NCBI RefSeq assembly: GCF_003418935.1
Contig: NZ_QVMT01000001.1
Location: 908,063 to 972,062, forward strand
Source: Emticicia sp. C21
Lineage (GTDB): Bacteria; Bacteroidota; Bacteroidia; Cytophagales; Spirosomataceae
DNA: 64,000 bases
Direction: 5' to 3'
The notes beneath the pieces were generated by a model. The model was not told the origin of the DNA and did not search any database. It was given only the letters and a program-made list of their open reading frames with translations. Both the position numbers and the translations under genes were made by a program. Below, piece after piece: positions 33,660 to 42,481 of the stretch. Numbering within the stretch: the first letter of the stretch is position 1; the number at the start of each line of letters is the position of its first letter.

Positions 33660-36600
33660 ATGACGGTTGAGAAATCCCAGGAAGAATTATTGTTTGAGAT
33701 AGAAAAACTCAAACGTAAGCTCGAAGAAGCTGAACATAGCGATGCCATAGACCAATTACAGGATTTAGTTGATAATACTTCCGAAATTATTATGCTAATT
33801 TCATTAAGTGGCCGGTTTTTGTTTGTAAATAAGGCTTTCAGAGAAGTATTAGGCTATACCAGCGAAGAATTGGCCCGACTTTCTTTACAGGATATTCTGC
33901 ACCCCCAATTTGCCGAAGATATGCTCGATACCCTTGAGCAAATAAAGACTGATAAACAAATTGTGGATTACCAGACCGTGATGCGCAATAAAGAGAGCAA
34001 ACGTGTCTACCTCTCCGGAGACATCAGTTGTCGCTTTGAAAATGGCGTTCCTACCGCTTTCCGTTGTTTATTCAGAGATATTACGCTACGCCGTCGGGCT
34101 GAAAGAGCTCAGCAATTGTATTATACTATTGCGCAGCTTAACCTTAATACCCTTAGCCTCAAAGATTTTCTGACTCAGGTACATGAAGAACTGCAAAAGA
34201 AAATACAGGCCAACAACTTCTTCGTAGCACTTTTTGAACCGGAAGACGGCACTATTTACTACCCTTATGTAGTGGATGAGTATGCCGAAACGAGTGATAA
34301 TTTTTTGCGCCGTAAACTGGGCAATGGTATCATTGAATACTCAATGGTGCAAAATAAACCGCTCTTTCTTTATAAAGAAGATATTGAGAAACTCTCAGAA
34401 ACCGAACGTTTAACACTCTACGGTTCATCGTTACCGGAAGTTATGCTGTGCGTACCGCTGAAAGTAGATACCAACACCACCGGGGTTATTGGTGTACAAT
34501 CGTATAGCGACCGTAATAAATTTAATATCAGAGATTTAGAATTATTAGAGTTTATTTCGGGTCAGGTGGCTGCGGCCTTGGTTAGAAAGCAAAATGAGGA
34601 AGATTTGCTTCGTCAGACTTCCCGTCTGAATGCCGTTTTTGATAGTAGTTCGCATGTTATCTGGACGGTTAACCTGAAACGTCAGTTAAGTTCTTTTAAC
34701 AAGAATTATGAAGAACTGATTAAGAAAAATCTGGGTTTTCCTCCGCAACTCAATTCAAGTACCGAGAAAATCGGCTGGCGATTGATAGCACCGGAAGACC
34801 GGCCGATTCTCCGAGAGAAATACAATGAGGCGTTTAAAGGCAAACCCCAATATTTTGAAATGCACTGGGGTAAAATAGACGGTGGCGATGATTGGTATGA
34901 ATTTTATCTGAACCCCATTCTATCATCCTCAACCGGACAGATTGAAGAGATTTCGGGCATTGCGCAGAATATCACCGAGAAGAAAAATTCTACCATTACC
35001 CTCCAGAAAAGCGAACAGAAATTCCGTGATACGATTGAATCATTCATTGATATTTATTACCGTACCGATTTGGCCGGAAATATCAGCATGATTTCTCCAT
35101 CAGTCTTAGCTCACACAGGCTATACCGTTGAAGAAGTAATGGGGAACAAGGTGGATAAATTTTTTGAAAATGCGGTTGATAGTTCAAAGAATATCAAAGG
35201 ACTGCTGAAAGCTGGTAGTATTACTAATTTTGAGGTAGTAGTAAAGCGAAAGGATGGAGAATTGCGGCAGTTTATGCTCAATATCCGGATGATTAAAGAT
35301 GCCAAGGGGATACCGGTAGAGGTGGAAGGGGTAGCACGTGATATTTCGGAATTGAAGAATGCCAATGAAGATTTACTGATTGCTAAAGACGAAGCAGAAC
35401 GCTCATTGAAAGTAAAAGAGCGCTTCTTGGCTAATATGAGTCACGAGATTCGTACACCAATGAATGGAGTGATTGGGATGATTGACCTGATGTACGAAAC
35501 GCCACTCAATCCTGAGCAAAGAGATTATGTGCAAACCATTAAGAAATCGTCAGAGACTTTATTGACGATTCTGAATGATATTCTTGACCTCTCGAAGATT
35601 GAGGCAGGTAAAATGGATTTGCACAATGCCCCGCTTGATATTAAGGAGTTACTGGAACGATTGGTAGCCCTATTCCGCCAACGTGCCATTGAGAAAAACA
35701 ATCGTTTGACCTATGAAATCGGTGAAGATGTACCTGCTTATCTGATAGCAGACCAGACCCGTTTATTGCAGATTTTCTCGAATCTGACCTCTAATGCCCT
35801 CAAGTTTACCGAGAACGGAAGTGTAATTGTATCTTTATCAAAGGTTTCTTCTAATGGCAAAATCCATGTTTTAAAAGGAGAAATAAAAGATTCGGGCATC
35901 GGTATTTCAGAAGAAGACCAGAAACTTTTGTTTGGCGCATTCCAGCAATTAGATAATTCTACCAAAAAATCATTCGGTGGTACAGGCTTAGGTCTGGCTA
36001 TTTCAAGAGAATTATGCCGATTGATGAAAGGAGATATGGGCGTTGTTTCAAACGAGGGTAAAGGTAGTACCTTCTGGTTTACGATTGAGGTACGTTCAAC
36101 AAGCATCAGTCCGAGCGTATCAGAAGCCAGTGAAAACGAAATTCAACTGACCAATTTCTTCCATACCTATTCGCCTAAAATCCTGTTGGTAGACGATAAT
36201 CAGGTAAACAGGAAAGTGGCCTCAGAGATATTGCAGAAATCTGGTTGCAAGGTAACCACTGCCGAAAGTGGTGCCAAAGCCATTGAAATTTTTGGTGATG
36301 ATTCATCTTTCGACTTGATATTTATGGATATTCAGATGCCGGAGATGGACGGTATCGAAACTACTAAGCGAATGAGAGCGTTATATAGCACTTCTTTACC
36401 CAAAGTAGTGGCTATGACGGCCTATTCGATGCAACACGACCGTGAGCGTTTCTTAAGCGAGGGCATGGATGATTATGTGCCCAAACCTATCAGAGCTGCT
36501 GTTCTGGTACAAAAGGTAAATGAATTGGTGAAAACAGAGGGAAGAGAAGCAAATAGTGCTTCACCTATCATAAATTCAACTGCTAAACCAGAAACAACCC

Positions 36601-37031
36601 ATGTACCTTTTCAGCAAGTGACAGAAAAGATTGTGTCTGAAACTATTGAAGTGAATAAAAGTCAGTCTACACTTGATTTTAGTGTGCCTGTCGATATGCC
36701 TATGTTTGATATGGAAGTGGTGAACCAATTAAAGGAGATGGTAGGTGAAGAAATGCTGTTGACCGTATTTGAAGATTTCGAGACAGAGGCACTGGAACAG
36801 ATTCAAAATACCAAAGAAGCTTATCCTGATAACGTAAAAACTATCCAGAGCGAATTGCATACTTTGAAAGGCAATTCAGGTACAATTGGCTTATCACGTA
36901 TACACGAAATCACTAAATTGATAGAAGTGCCGTCAAAAACAGGTGATTTAACGCATTTCATCGAAAAAATGATGGTTTTAGAAGAAGAATTTGCTAAATT
37001 TCGCGCAGAATATCATAAGGTATTAGCATAG
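33660..37031 (+). CDS. Hybrid sensor histidine kinase (PAS-GAF-PAS-PAS-HisKA-HATPase-REC-HPt)
   Basis: The 1,123-residue cytoplasmic protein has no membrane helix. A short coiled-coil start is followed by a PAS domain (about 40-150). A GAF domain (about 165-310) and two further PAS/PAC domains (about 320-450 and 455-575; ISGIAQNITEKK, VEGVARDISELK) come next. The HisKA phosphoacceptor His is near 595 (MSHEIRTPMNGVIGM). HATPase boxes are IFSNLTSNALKFTENG, DSGIGISEEDQ and GGTGLGLAISREL. A receiver (about 840-960) has Asp near 890 (LIFMDIQMPEMDG). An HPt domain at the end has His near 1067 (ELHTLKGNSGTIGL). It should sense a soluble or redox signal and pass phosphate on to an unlinked regulator. 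Confidence 0.96.
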   Translation: MTVEKSQEELLFEIEKLKRKLEEAEHSDAIDQLQDLVDNTSEIIMLISLSGRFLFVNKAFREVLGYTSEELARLSLQDILHPQFAEDMLDTLEQIKTDKQIVDYQTVMRNKESKRVYLSGDISCRFENGVPTAFRCLFRDITLRRRAERAQQLYYTIAQLNLNTLSLKDFLTQVHEELQKKIQANNFFVALFEPEDGTIYYPYVVDEYAETSDNFLRRKLGNGIIEYSMVQNKPLFLYKEDIEKLSETERLTLYGSSLPEVMLCVPLKVDTNTTGVIGVQSYSDRNKFNIRDLELLEFISGQVAAALVRKQNEEDLLRQTSRLNAVFDSSSHVIWTVNLKRQLSSFNKNYEELIKKNLGFPPQLNSSTEKIGWRLIAPEDRPILREKYNEAFKGKPQYFEMHWGKIDGGDDWYEFYLNPILSSSTGQIEEISGIAQNITEKKNSTITLQKSEQKFRDTIESFIDIYYRTDLAGNISMISPSVLAHTGYTVEEVMGNKVDKFFENAVDSSKNIKGLLKAGSITNFEVVVKRKDGELRQFMLNIRMIKDAKGIPVEVEGVARDISELKNANEDLLIAKDEAERSLKVKERFLANMSHEIRTPMNGVIGMIDLMYETPLNPEQRDYVQTIKKSSETLLTILNDILDLSKIEAGKMDLHNAPLDIKELLERLVALFRQRAIEKNNRLTYEIGEDVPAYLIADQTRLLQIFSNLTSNALKFTENGSVIVSLSKVSSNGKIHVLKGEIKDSGIGISEEDQKLLFGAFQQLDNSTKKSFGGTGLGLAISRELCRLMKGDMGVVSNEGKGSTFWFTIEVRSTSISPSVSEASENEIQLTNFFHTYSPKILLVDDNQVNRKVASEILQKSGCKVTTAESGAKAIEIFGDDSSFDLIFMDIQMPEMDGIETTKRMRALYSTSLPKVVAMTAYSMQHDRERFLSEGMDDYVPKPIRAAVLVQKVNELVKTEGREANSASPIINSTAKPETTHVPFQQVTEKIVSETIEVNKSQSTLDFSVPVDMPMFDMEVVNQLKEMVGEEMLLTVFEDFETEALEQIQNTKEAYPDNVKTIQSELHTLKGNSGTIGLSRIHEITKLIEVPSKTGDLTHFIEKMMVLEEEFAKFRAEYHKVLA

Positions 37032-37049
37032 CAACTATTTAAGTCAATC

Positions 37050-37057
37050 TACTTTTG
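37050..37057 (+). promoter_or_regulatory. Possible -7 promoter box of the metalloprotease gene
   Basis: TACTTTTG matches TAnnTTTG, 109 bases before the ATG at 37166. No good -33 element is seen. Confidence 0.35.
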
Positions 37058-37165
37058 CTGCACGCATATAATCCAGGCTGGCCAATTCAGCCTGAACAGT
37101 ACCCGGTTCCAATTACCTGAATCCCGTAATTGTTTTTAACGCTATTGAAGAGTGTATCTTTAAGA

Positions 37166-39709
37166 ATGAAGACCCATTGGCCTTTTATAATTTTGCTATT
37201 TTTACTTGGGCAAAGTGAGAATCTTTTCGCCCAGTGGACTTGTGGTATGCCTGCACCATCCACAAAAGAAAAAACGGCTCTTTTATCTCAATATCAGCAA
37301 TTTATTCAGCAAAAATCTTCCGGCAAAGCGCGTATTACTAACTATAGAGTCGCCATAAAGGTCAATATCATTTCGGGCATTAGCACGCCTGCTGCTTCTG
37401 TATTGAATGAGGCAGATATAAGAGAAATCATTGCTCACGCCAATACTTACCTGAAAAATGTCAATGTAGAATTATACCTGCTCAATAATCAGGTATATCC
37501 GATTAAAGATGATAAATACTTTGAGTTTAAAATAAAAGATGAGGTTGAGCTCCGTAAAAAATATGATGTGCAGAATGCCATCAATATCTATTTTGCCAAA
37601 AATATCAGCCTGAACGATTTAACTGTACTAAGCGGCTATGCAACCTTGCCAAGTTTAGCTTCCAGTAGTAACCGTGTATTTTACTCGTATTTTGAGCGTA
37701 CAACCGACGATATTCAGAGCCTTAAAAATAAAACTTTCCTGCATGAATTAGGTCATTATTTTGGTTTGCTACATACCTTTCAGGATAGCAATAGCCCCGT
37801 AATATCACAACGGGAATTAGTTACCAGAGGAGCAGGTTCAAATAGTGCCATAGCAGGTGACCAGATATCTGATACCCCGGCCGACCCATTTGAGAGATTG
37901 CCTATTTCTTCTGCATTTAATTGTACTGACCCTGCCCCATCAACAGTTATTGATGCCAATGGAGATAGATTTGCACCGGCCACGAATAATTTCATGGCCT
38001 ATTATCAGAATTGCGGGAGTGCTTTTACAGAACAACAATACCTAAAAATGCAGGCGTCGTTTAGTACTCGCTTTTCTCCGTCAGCTGAATACCAGATTGT
38101 CGGACAAGGTTCTTCTAATTTTGTTTCTATCAAGAGCTTGAATAAGGATGTGTATTGTGTAGGAGATTCGGTACAGGTGAGTTATGGCTTAGAGGGTTTA
38201 TTTGAAGACCATAACCAGATAAATGTTGAACTATCAGATGGATTGGGTAAAAACTACAAAGCCATTGAATCGAAAAGACGTGGCAGTAAAGTCCTGTTAA
38301 AACTGCCAGATGATTTACCTGAGGGCGAAAGTTATCATATCAGATTAACAGCTACAGGCCCTCAAACGATGAGCCCAATCAGCGAAGGTTTTGCGATTCG
38401 TACCTACCCTACTGCCTATCTCATTCCAAATAAAACTTCAATCAACGCAGGAGAAACGGTTGATTTCACCCTTAGTTTAGGAGGTAGCGGAACCTGGTCT
38501 TTTGATCTATCAGATGGCACTTCTATGAAAGATACACGCCAGACTACTCATATATTTCGTAAAACATTGAATGAGACTACGGTTTTTGCCGTGTCGTCTG
38601 TTCGTAATATGTGTGGCGACGGCCAAAGAAATGGTGGAGTAGCTATTACAGTTGCACAACCACAAATAAGTGCTACAGGCCTAAATAATACAACCATTTG
38701 TCAGGGGCAATCGGTCAAACTTGCAATAAGTGTTACCGGAGGTTTATCTTTCGACAGCCAATTGAGTATTCAGATTTCTGACCAGTCCGGACAAAATTTC
38801 GTTGATTTACCAACGCAGGTTTCCTTGTTCAATCTTTCAGCCCAGATTCCTGCTGATTTCAAAACAGGTTCGGGTTATCGTTTGAAAGTAGTGGCTAAAA
38901 ATTCACCTTTATTCAGTGCGGCTATTGGGCCCTTAACCATTGTTTCTCCACCTAATCCACCGTCTGTTAGTCCGGTAGTTAATATCTGTCAGAATAGTAC
39001 GCCTCAGGTTCTAAAGGCAACTGGCACAAATATCAAGTGGTATGTCGATGAATTTGATTTGAAATCATATAATTCGCTGGTTCCGTCTACTACCAAAGAG
39101 GGTACGTTTACCTATTACGTAACCCAGACCAATAGCAATGGTTGTGAGAGTAATAAGGCCCGCGTAGATGTAAATATCAAGGCAGTTCCAACGGCAATTC
39201 TGAGCGGAGATAATACAATATTATTAGGGGATAGCACGGCATTGAAAGTAAATATTACCGGAGGCTTCCCTGCCTCAGTGACGTTATCAAACGGAAAAAA
39301 CTTTGCTATCAGCGCCAATCCGTTTGTATTGGGCGTAAAACCTGCTACAACTACTACTTACCAGCTTACTGAAGTAAAAAATACCTGCGGCGCAGGAGTA
39401 GTATCTGGTAGTGCCCGAATCATTATTCTGGAGCCCCTGGCAACGGAAGAGACTGTGAAAGATGGCATCAGATTATTCCCGAATCCTGCGCGTGAGCAAC
39501 TCACGGTAGAGTTTCTTTCATCTCAGCCTGCTACCTCTGTTATTTCTCTGGTAGATATGTCAGGCAAAGTATTGCAACAAAATGTTTCAAAAGTTAATCA
39601 GGGCAAGCAGGAATTTATTGATCTGGCCCCTTATAATACAGGTAATTATATTGTCAGAATTAAAGTAGGAGAAAAGATAATCAACAGAAAAGTAATAATA
39701 GATAAATAG
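37166..39709 (+). CDS. Secreted M43 (cytophagalysin-type) zinc metalloprotease with T9SS sorting domain
   Basis: The 847-residue protein has a signal peptide (MKTHWPFIILLFLLGQSENL). The catalytic domain has the metzincin zinc motif HELGHYFGLLH starting at about residue 193. A downstream MAYYQNCGSAFTEQQ stretch may contain the Met-turn. Ig/PKD-like modules follow (about 330-740), several with paired Cys. The last ~80 residues are a type A sorting domain (IRLFPNPAREQLTVEFLS, GNYIVRIKVGEK). It is exported through the outer membrane by the type IX system and degrades extracellular protein. The ATG at 37166 gives a clean signal peptide; an in-frame TTG at 37130 would disrupt it. Confidence 0.93.
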   Translation: MKTHWPFIILLFLLGQSENLFAQWTCGMPAPSTKEKTALLSQYQQFIQQKSSGKARITNYRVAIKVNIISGISTPAASVLNEADIREIIAHANTYLKNVNVELYLLNNQVYPIKDDKYFEFKIKDEVELRKKYDVQNAINIYFAKNISLNDLTVLSGYATLPSLASSSNRVFYSYFERTTDDIQSLKNKTFLHELGHYFGLLHTFQDSNSPVISQRELVTRGAGSNSAIAGDQISDTPADPFERLPISSAFNCTDPAPSTVIDANGDRFAPATNNFMAYYQNCGSAFTEQQYLKMQASFSTRFSPSAEYQIVGQGSSNFVSIKSLNKDVYCVGDSVQVSYGLEGLFEDHNQINVELSDGLGKNYKAIESKRRGSKVLLKLPDDLPEGESYHIRLTATGPQTMSPISEGFAIRTYPTAYLIPNKTSINAGETVDFTLSLGGSGTWSFDLSDGTSMKDTRQTTHIFRKTLNETTVFAVSSVRNMCGDGQRNGGVAITVAQPQISATGLNNTTICQGQSVKLAISVTGGLSFDSQLSIQISDQSGQNFVDLPTQVSLFNLSAQIPADFKTGSGYRLKVVAKNSPLFSAAIGPLTIVSPPNPPSVSPVVNICQNSTPQVLKATGTNIKWYVDEFDLKSYNSLVPSTTKEGTFTYYVTQTNSNGCESNKARVDVNIKAVPTAILSGDNTILLGDSTALKVNITGGFPASVTLSNGKNFAISANPFVLGVKPATTTTYQLTEVKNTCGAGVVSGSARIIILEPLATEETVKDGIRLFPNPAREQLTVEFLSSQPATSVISLVDMSGKVLQQNVSKVNQGKQEFIDLAPYNTGNYIVRIKVGEKIINRKVIIDK

Positions 39710-39732
39710 AATTTGTCAGGAAGTATAAACAT

Positions 39733-39761
39733 AGAAAAGGCCCTTGGAAAAGGGCCTTTCT
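39733..39761. terminator. Terminator between the metalloprotease and kbp genes
   Basis: GAAAAGGCCCTT and AAGGGCCTTTCT flank a short GGAA loop. The converging arrangement of the genes suggests it serves both. Confidence 0.8.
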
Positions 39762-39767
39762 CATATA

Positions 39768-40226
39768 TTAAAGAGCTGGAATTCTTAATACCTGACCTGG
39801 ATAAATTTTATCCGGGTGAGTCAACATCGGTTTGTTAGCTTCAAAAATAACAGGGTATTTCATCATATCGCCGTAGTAAGTTTTAGCGATTTTAGACAAA
39901 GTATCTCCTTTTTCTACCGTATGGAATTGTGCCTCCGGTTCAGGAGTAGTTACAGTCAACTGGTTGTCAACTACGTGTACACCCTCAACGTTACCAACTG
40001 CCAAAGCAATTTTCTCTGACTCTTCCTGTGTATCTACATCACCTACTAAAGTTACAGTATCACCCGAAGTTTTAATAGTTAATGTATTAAAAGACAAGCC
40101 AAGTTTTTGAACGTGAGCTAAAAGAACACTGGCTTTCAGTTCTTCTTTTTTCTCAACTGGTGCTGCTTCTTCTTTGTGGCCGAAAAGTTTTTCACCTACC
40201 CCTTTAAAAAATGACATTAATCCCAT
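39768..40226 (-). CDS. kbp: Kbp-type BON/LysM potassium-binding protein
   Basis: The 152-residue protein begins MGLMSFFKGVGEKLFG, like E. coli Kbp (YgaU). It has a BON domain (about 45-95; TVTLVGDVDTQEESEKIALA) and a C-terminal LysM domain (FHTVEKGDTLSKIAKTYYGD, then IFEANKPMLTHPDKIYPGQV). In E. coli this protein is a cytoplasmic K+ binder linked to growth at high potassium. The start at 40226 is chosen over an upstream in-frame ATG at 40271 because it matches the family and because the upstream one overlaps the promoter box. Confidence 0.93.
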   Translation of the reverse strand: MGLMSFFKGVGEKLFGHKEEAAPVEKKEELKASVLLAHVQKLGLSFNTLTIKTSGDTVTLVGDVDTQEESEKIALAVGNVEGVHVVDNQLTVTTPEPEAQFHTVEKGDTLSKIAKTYYGDMMKYPVIFEANKPMLTHPDKIYPGQVLRIPAL

Positions 40227-40273
40227 TTTCGTAATTGTTTTTTTGTTAATGATTAGATAAATAATAAGCACTG

Positions 40274-40308
40274 CAAATGTATCAAAATCCTGCTACCTGC
40301 AACAAAAA
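40274..40308 (-). promoter_or_regulatory. Well-formed promoter of kbp
   Basis: On the minus strand the -33 element TTTTTG (40303-40308) and the -7 element TACATTTG (40274-40281) are separated by 21 bases, close to the Bacteroidota consensus. They leave a leader of about 40 bases before the ATG at 40226. Confidence 0.65.
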
Positions 40309-40630
40309 TTGGAATAATTATTTGAGTATCAATAGATTTTGAATCTGGTTTCCATCGGTAGTCGGTTTTTAGACGTATCCGCTTGCTAAAGTAACAGAAA
40401 TACTTAACTATTTTTAAAATTTCATTTTAAAATTCTATTAAAGGATATAATACCACAGAAATCGTAGATTTTTAAGTGATTTATAAGCATTGAGTCGGTA
40501 TAGCTTAGTTTCGTATATAGTGAATTACATTAAAAATATATTAAGAAATTCGCAAATAATGCAAAAAAAGCTTGCAATACTCCCGTATTATTTTCGTTAA
40601 TTTGAGGAGAAGATTAAAACAATTATACCG
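40282..40630. other. 350-base divergent spacer
   Basis: It holds the kbp promoter at the left. At the right is a candidate promoter for the next gene: CTTG at 40571-40574 and TTAATTTG at 40597-40604, one mismatch from TAnnTTTG, followed by GAGGAGA. The middle is AT-rich with no open frame or strong hairpin. Confidence 0.4.
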
Positions 40631-41164
40631 ATGAAATGTAACAAATTACTACTCGCATGTATACTAATGCTTGGCTTTTCAGTGAAAGTCAGTGCACAAT
40701 CGGACGACGACGCTATCAAAGAAACTCTGTACAACTATTTAGATGGTGGTGCCTCGGGTGACTCAGCTAAACTGAACCGTGCGTTCCACTATGCTGCCAA
40801 TTTACGTAGCTTATCTAACGGGCGCATCGCCGAAATTCCGGTAAAAAGATTCATTGCATCGGTACCTGCCGGAGGTGCTAAATGGAAGAGTAATATTGTA
40901 AGCTACAGCTACGCCGGAACAGCCGGAACAGCAGTAACTGAAGAAGAATTTGATACTTTTAAATACGTAGATTTTCTGAATCTATTAAAAATAAACGGAG
41001 AGTGGAAGATTGTTAGCCGTGTCTTCTCAAAAGTTGATAAAGGCACCTTAGTAGCTGCCAATGGCACTACTGCCGCTCCTGCCGCAAGCACATTAAAAGC
41101 GGGCAACACTCCAGCCGGAAAAAAACCAGCCGCCAAACCAAAACCATCTGATGATGGTTGGTGA
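40631..41164 (+). CDS. Exported NTF2-like (lumazine-binding/SnoaL type) protein
   Basis: The 177-residue protein has a signal peptide (MKCNKLLLACILMLGFSVKV, then SAQ) and an NTF2-like fold pattern (IKETLYNYLDGGASGDSAKL, FHYAANLRSL, YVDFLNLLKINGEWKIVSRV). It ends in an Ala/Lys/Pro-rich tail. The fold is shared by many small ligand-binding or ketosteroid-isomerase-like proteins. The typical Bacteroidota version has no assigned substrate. It has its own terminator. Confidence 0.85.
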   Translation: MKCNKLLLACILMLGFSVKVSAQSDDDAIKETLYNYLDGGASGDSAKLNRAFHYAANLRSLSNGRIAEIPVKRFIASVPAGGAKWKSNIVSYSYAGTAGTAVTEEEFDTFKYVDFLNLLKINGEWKIVSRVFSKVDKGTLVAANGTTAAPAASTLKAGNTPAGKKPAAKPKPSDDGW

Positions 41165-41179
41165 GAAGATTTAAGTATA

Positions 41180-41219
41180 AAAAAAGAAGCCTTTCTTTCT
41201 GGAAAGGCTTCTTTTTTTA
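41180..41219. terminator. Bidirectional terminator after the NTF2-like gene
   Basis: AAAAAAGAAGCCTTTC / GAAAGGCTTCTTTTTT with a short TTTCTG loop. The A/T-runs on both sides allow it to end the genes converging on it. The stop codon of the minus gene lies within its right end. Confidence 0.9.
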
Positions 41220-42281
41220 CCCCACTACCTCACTCAACCACATCTTTACTTTCTGGACCCATTCGGCTTGTTTGAAAGTATCTAGACTATGGCGGGATTC
41301 GTCGTCGTATTCTTTTTGTAGCCGGTTCATTTCTCTGTACGATTCCAGATATTCATACTGAATCATACTATTCAGGTCTTCTATGCTTTCGGCGTGCATG
41401 GCTTTTACTTTTTTCTTGAAGCGTTCTACCACCAATTTGGTAATATCAAAATGCAATTGCTCATGCGCCAGTGAATAATCAGTTTTAGCCGACTCATTAG
41501 CCCACGACATGCCTCTTACCATATAAGTTCGGGTCTCCACAAAAGCCTGAATTAATCCTTTGGATACTTTAAAAGAAGAATGATAACCGAAATTGCTGAA
41601 AATAGCTGCACCATATCTCATGGAATTAGGTTTACCCCTGAAATCATCCCAGTTTATTTTTCTGGTTTCATAATAGATAGTATCCTTATCATTCTTTTTA
41701 AAATCTGGCATGATAAATATCTCAACTCCTTTGTTTAAGGCCTCATGCTTTTCATTGTTGATTTGCATCCAATCAGTAAAGTAGTCGAGTGTCTGCACAA
41801 TTAGTTGATTTAGTACCGATTCAAGGTTATTCATATTAGGCGAAGCGACGATCGACCGCTTATAATCCATAAACACATCAGAAGTAACCAATGCAACCGT
41901 ATCGTTTTTCCCGATTCGCTCAAAACTTACGGATAGTGTCATTTTGCCATTGACTGCTCCTTCTTTTCTTGATTCGGCGACTGTCAATGTTTTTAGATTG
42001 TACAGAATCGGAACAGTATTTACATCTTTCGCCAGATTTTTAGCAATAAAATTCTGTATACCATTCTTCACACCACCTGTAATAGTAATAGAAGATTTAT
42101 CGTTGAGAGAGGTAATGATGGTACCAATGCCGTTTTTCTGAGGTCGTCCGTCTTTCACATCGGCAATATGGTAGCCAACGGGTTTTATATCAATCCGTGT
42201 ATCGCGTAGTGTTATTGAATGCTGAGCCAATACTGTTGGCATAATAGCCCAGCAAAAGGCTAGTATGGCAATCGTGCGCAT
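41217..42281 (-). CDS. Exported protein with HExxH-like motif (DUF922-like)
   Basis: The 354-residue protein has a signal peptide (MRTIAILAFCWAIMPTVLAQ). The C-terminal half has INWDDFRGKP, the aromatic AAIFSNFGYHSSF and YSLAHEQLHFDITKLVVERF. HEQLH fits the HExxH zinc-binding motif, and the layout recalls the DUF922 family of putative metalloproteases. It is likely periplasmic or outer-membrane associated; activity is unproven. The first ~180 residues show no recognised domain. Confidence 0.8.
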   Translation of the reverse strand: MRTIAILAFCWAIMPTVLAQHSITLRDTRIDIKPVGYHIADVKDGRPQKNGIGTIITSLNDKSSITITGGVKNGIQNFIAKNLAKDVNTVPILYNLKTLTVAESRKEGAVNGKMTLSVSFERIGKNDTVALVTSDVFMDYKRSIVASPNMNNLESVLNQLIVQTLDYFTDWMQINNEKHEALNKGVEIFIMPDFKKNDKDTIYYETRKINWDDFRGKPNSMRYGAAIFSNFGYHSSFKVSKGLIQAFVETRTYMVRGMSWANESAKTDYSLAHEQLHFDITKLVVERFKKKVKAMHAESIEDLNSMIQYEYLESYREMNRLQKEYDDESRHSLDTFKQAEWVQKVKMWLSEVVG

Positions 42282-42288
42282 GGATAAA

Positions 42289-42470
42289 TAATTGAGTAAT
42301 TGAACGAATGAGTGATTTAGTGATTAATCATGAATGACTAATAGTTAATTAGCGAATAATTTGTCACATGTTCGCAAAATACAATGTAACACGATTAATT
42401 ATAAAACCAGCAAATACTGACTTCTGTTCCCTAATTCAAAATCACTCAATCACTCAATCACTCAACTCCT
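42289..42470. repeat. Octamer composite repeat, copy C
   Basis: The left end is degenerate (ATTGAGTAATTGAACGAATG, then AGTGATTTAGTGATTAATCA). The middle includes GTTAATTAGCGAATAATTTG, which resembles the reverse complement of the middle of copy A. The right arm is AATCACTCAATCACTCAATC, then ACTCAACTC. It lies between the start of the HExxH gene and the stop of the TonB receptor gene, both on the minus strand. Confidence 0.75.
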
Positions 42471-42481
42471 ACTCTCAACGA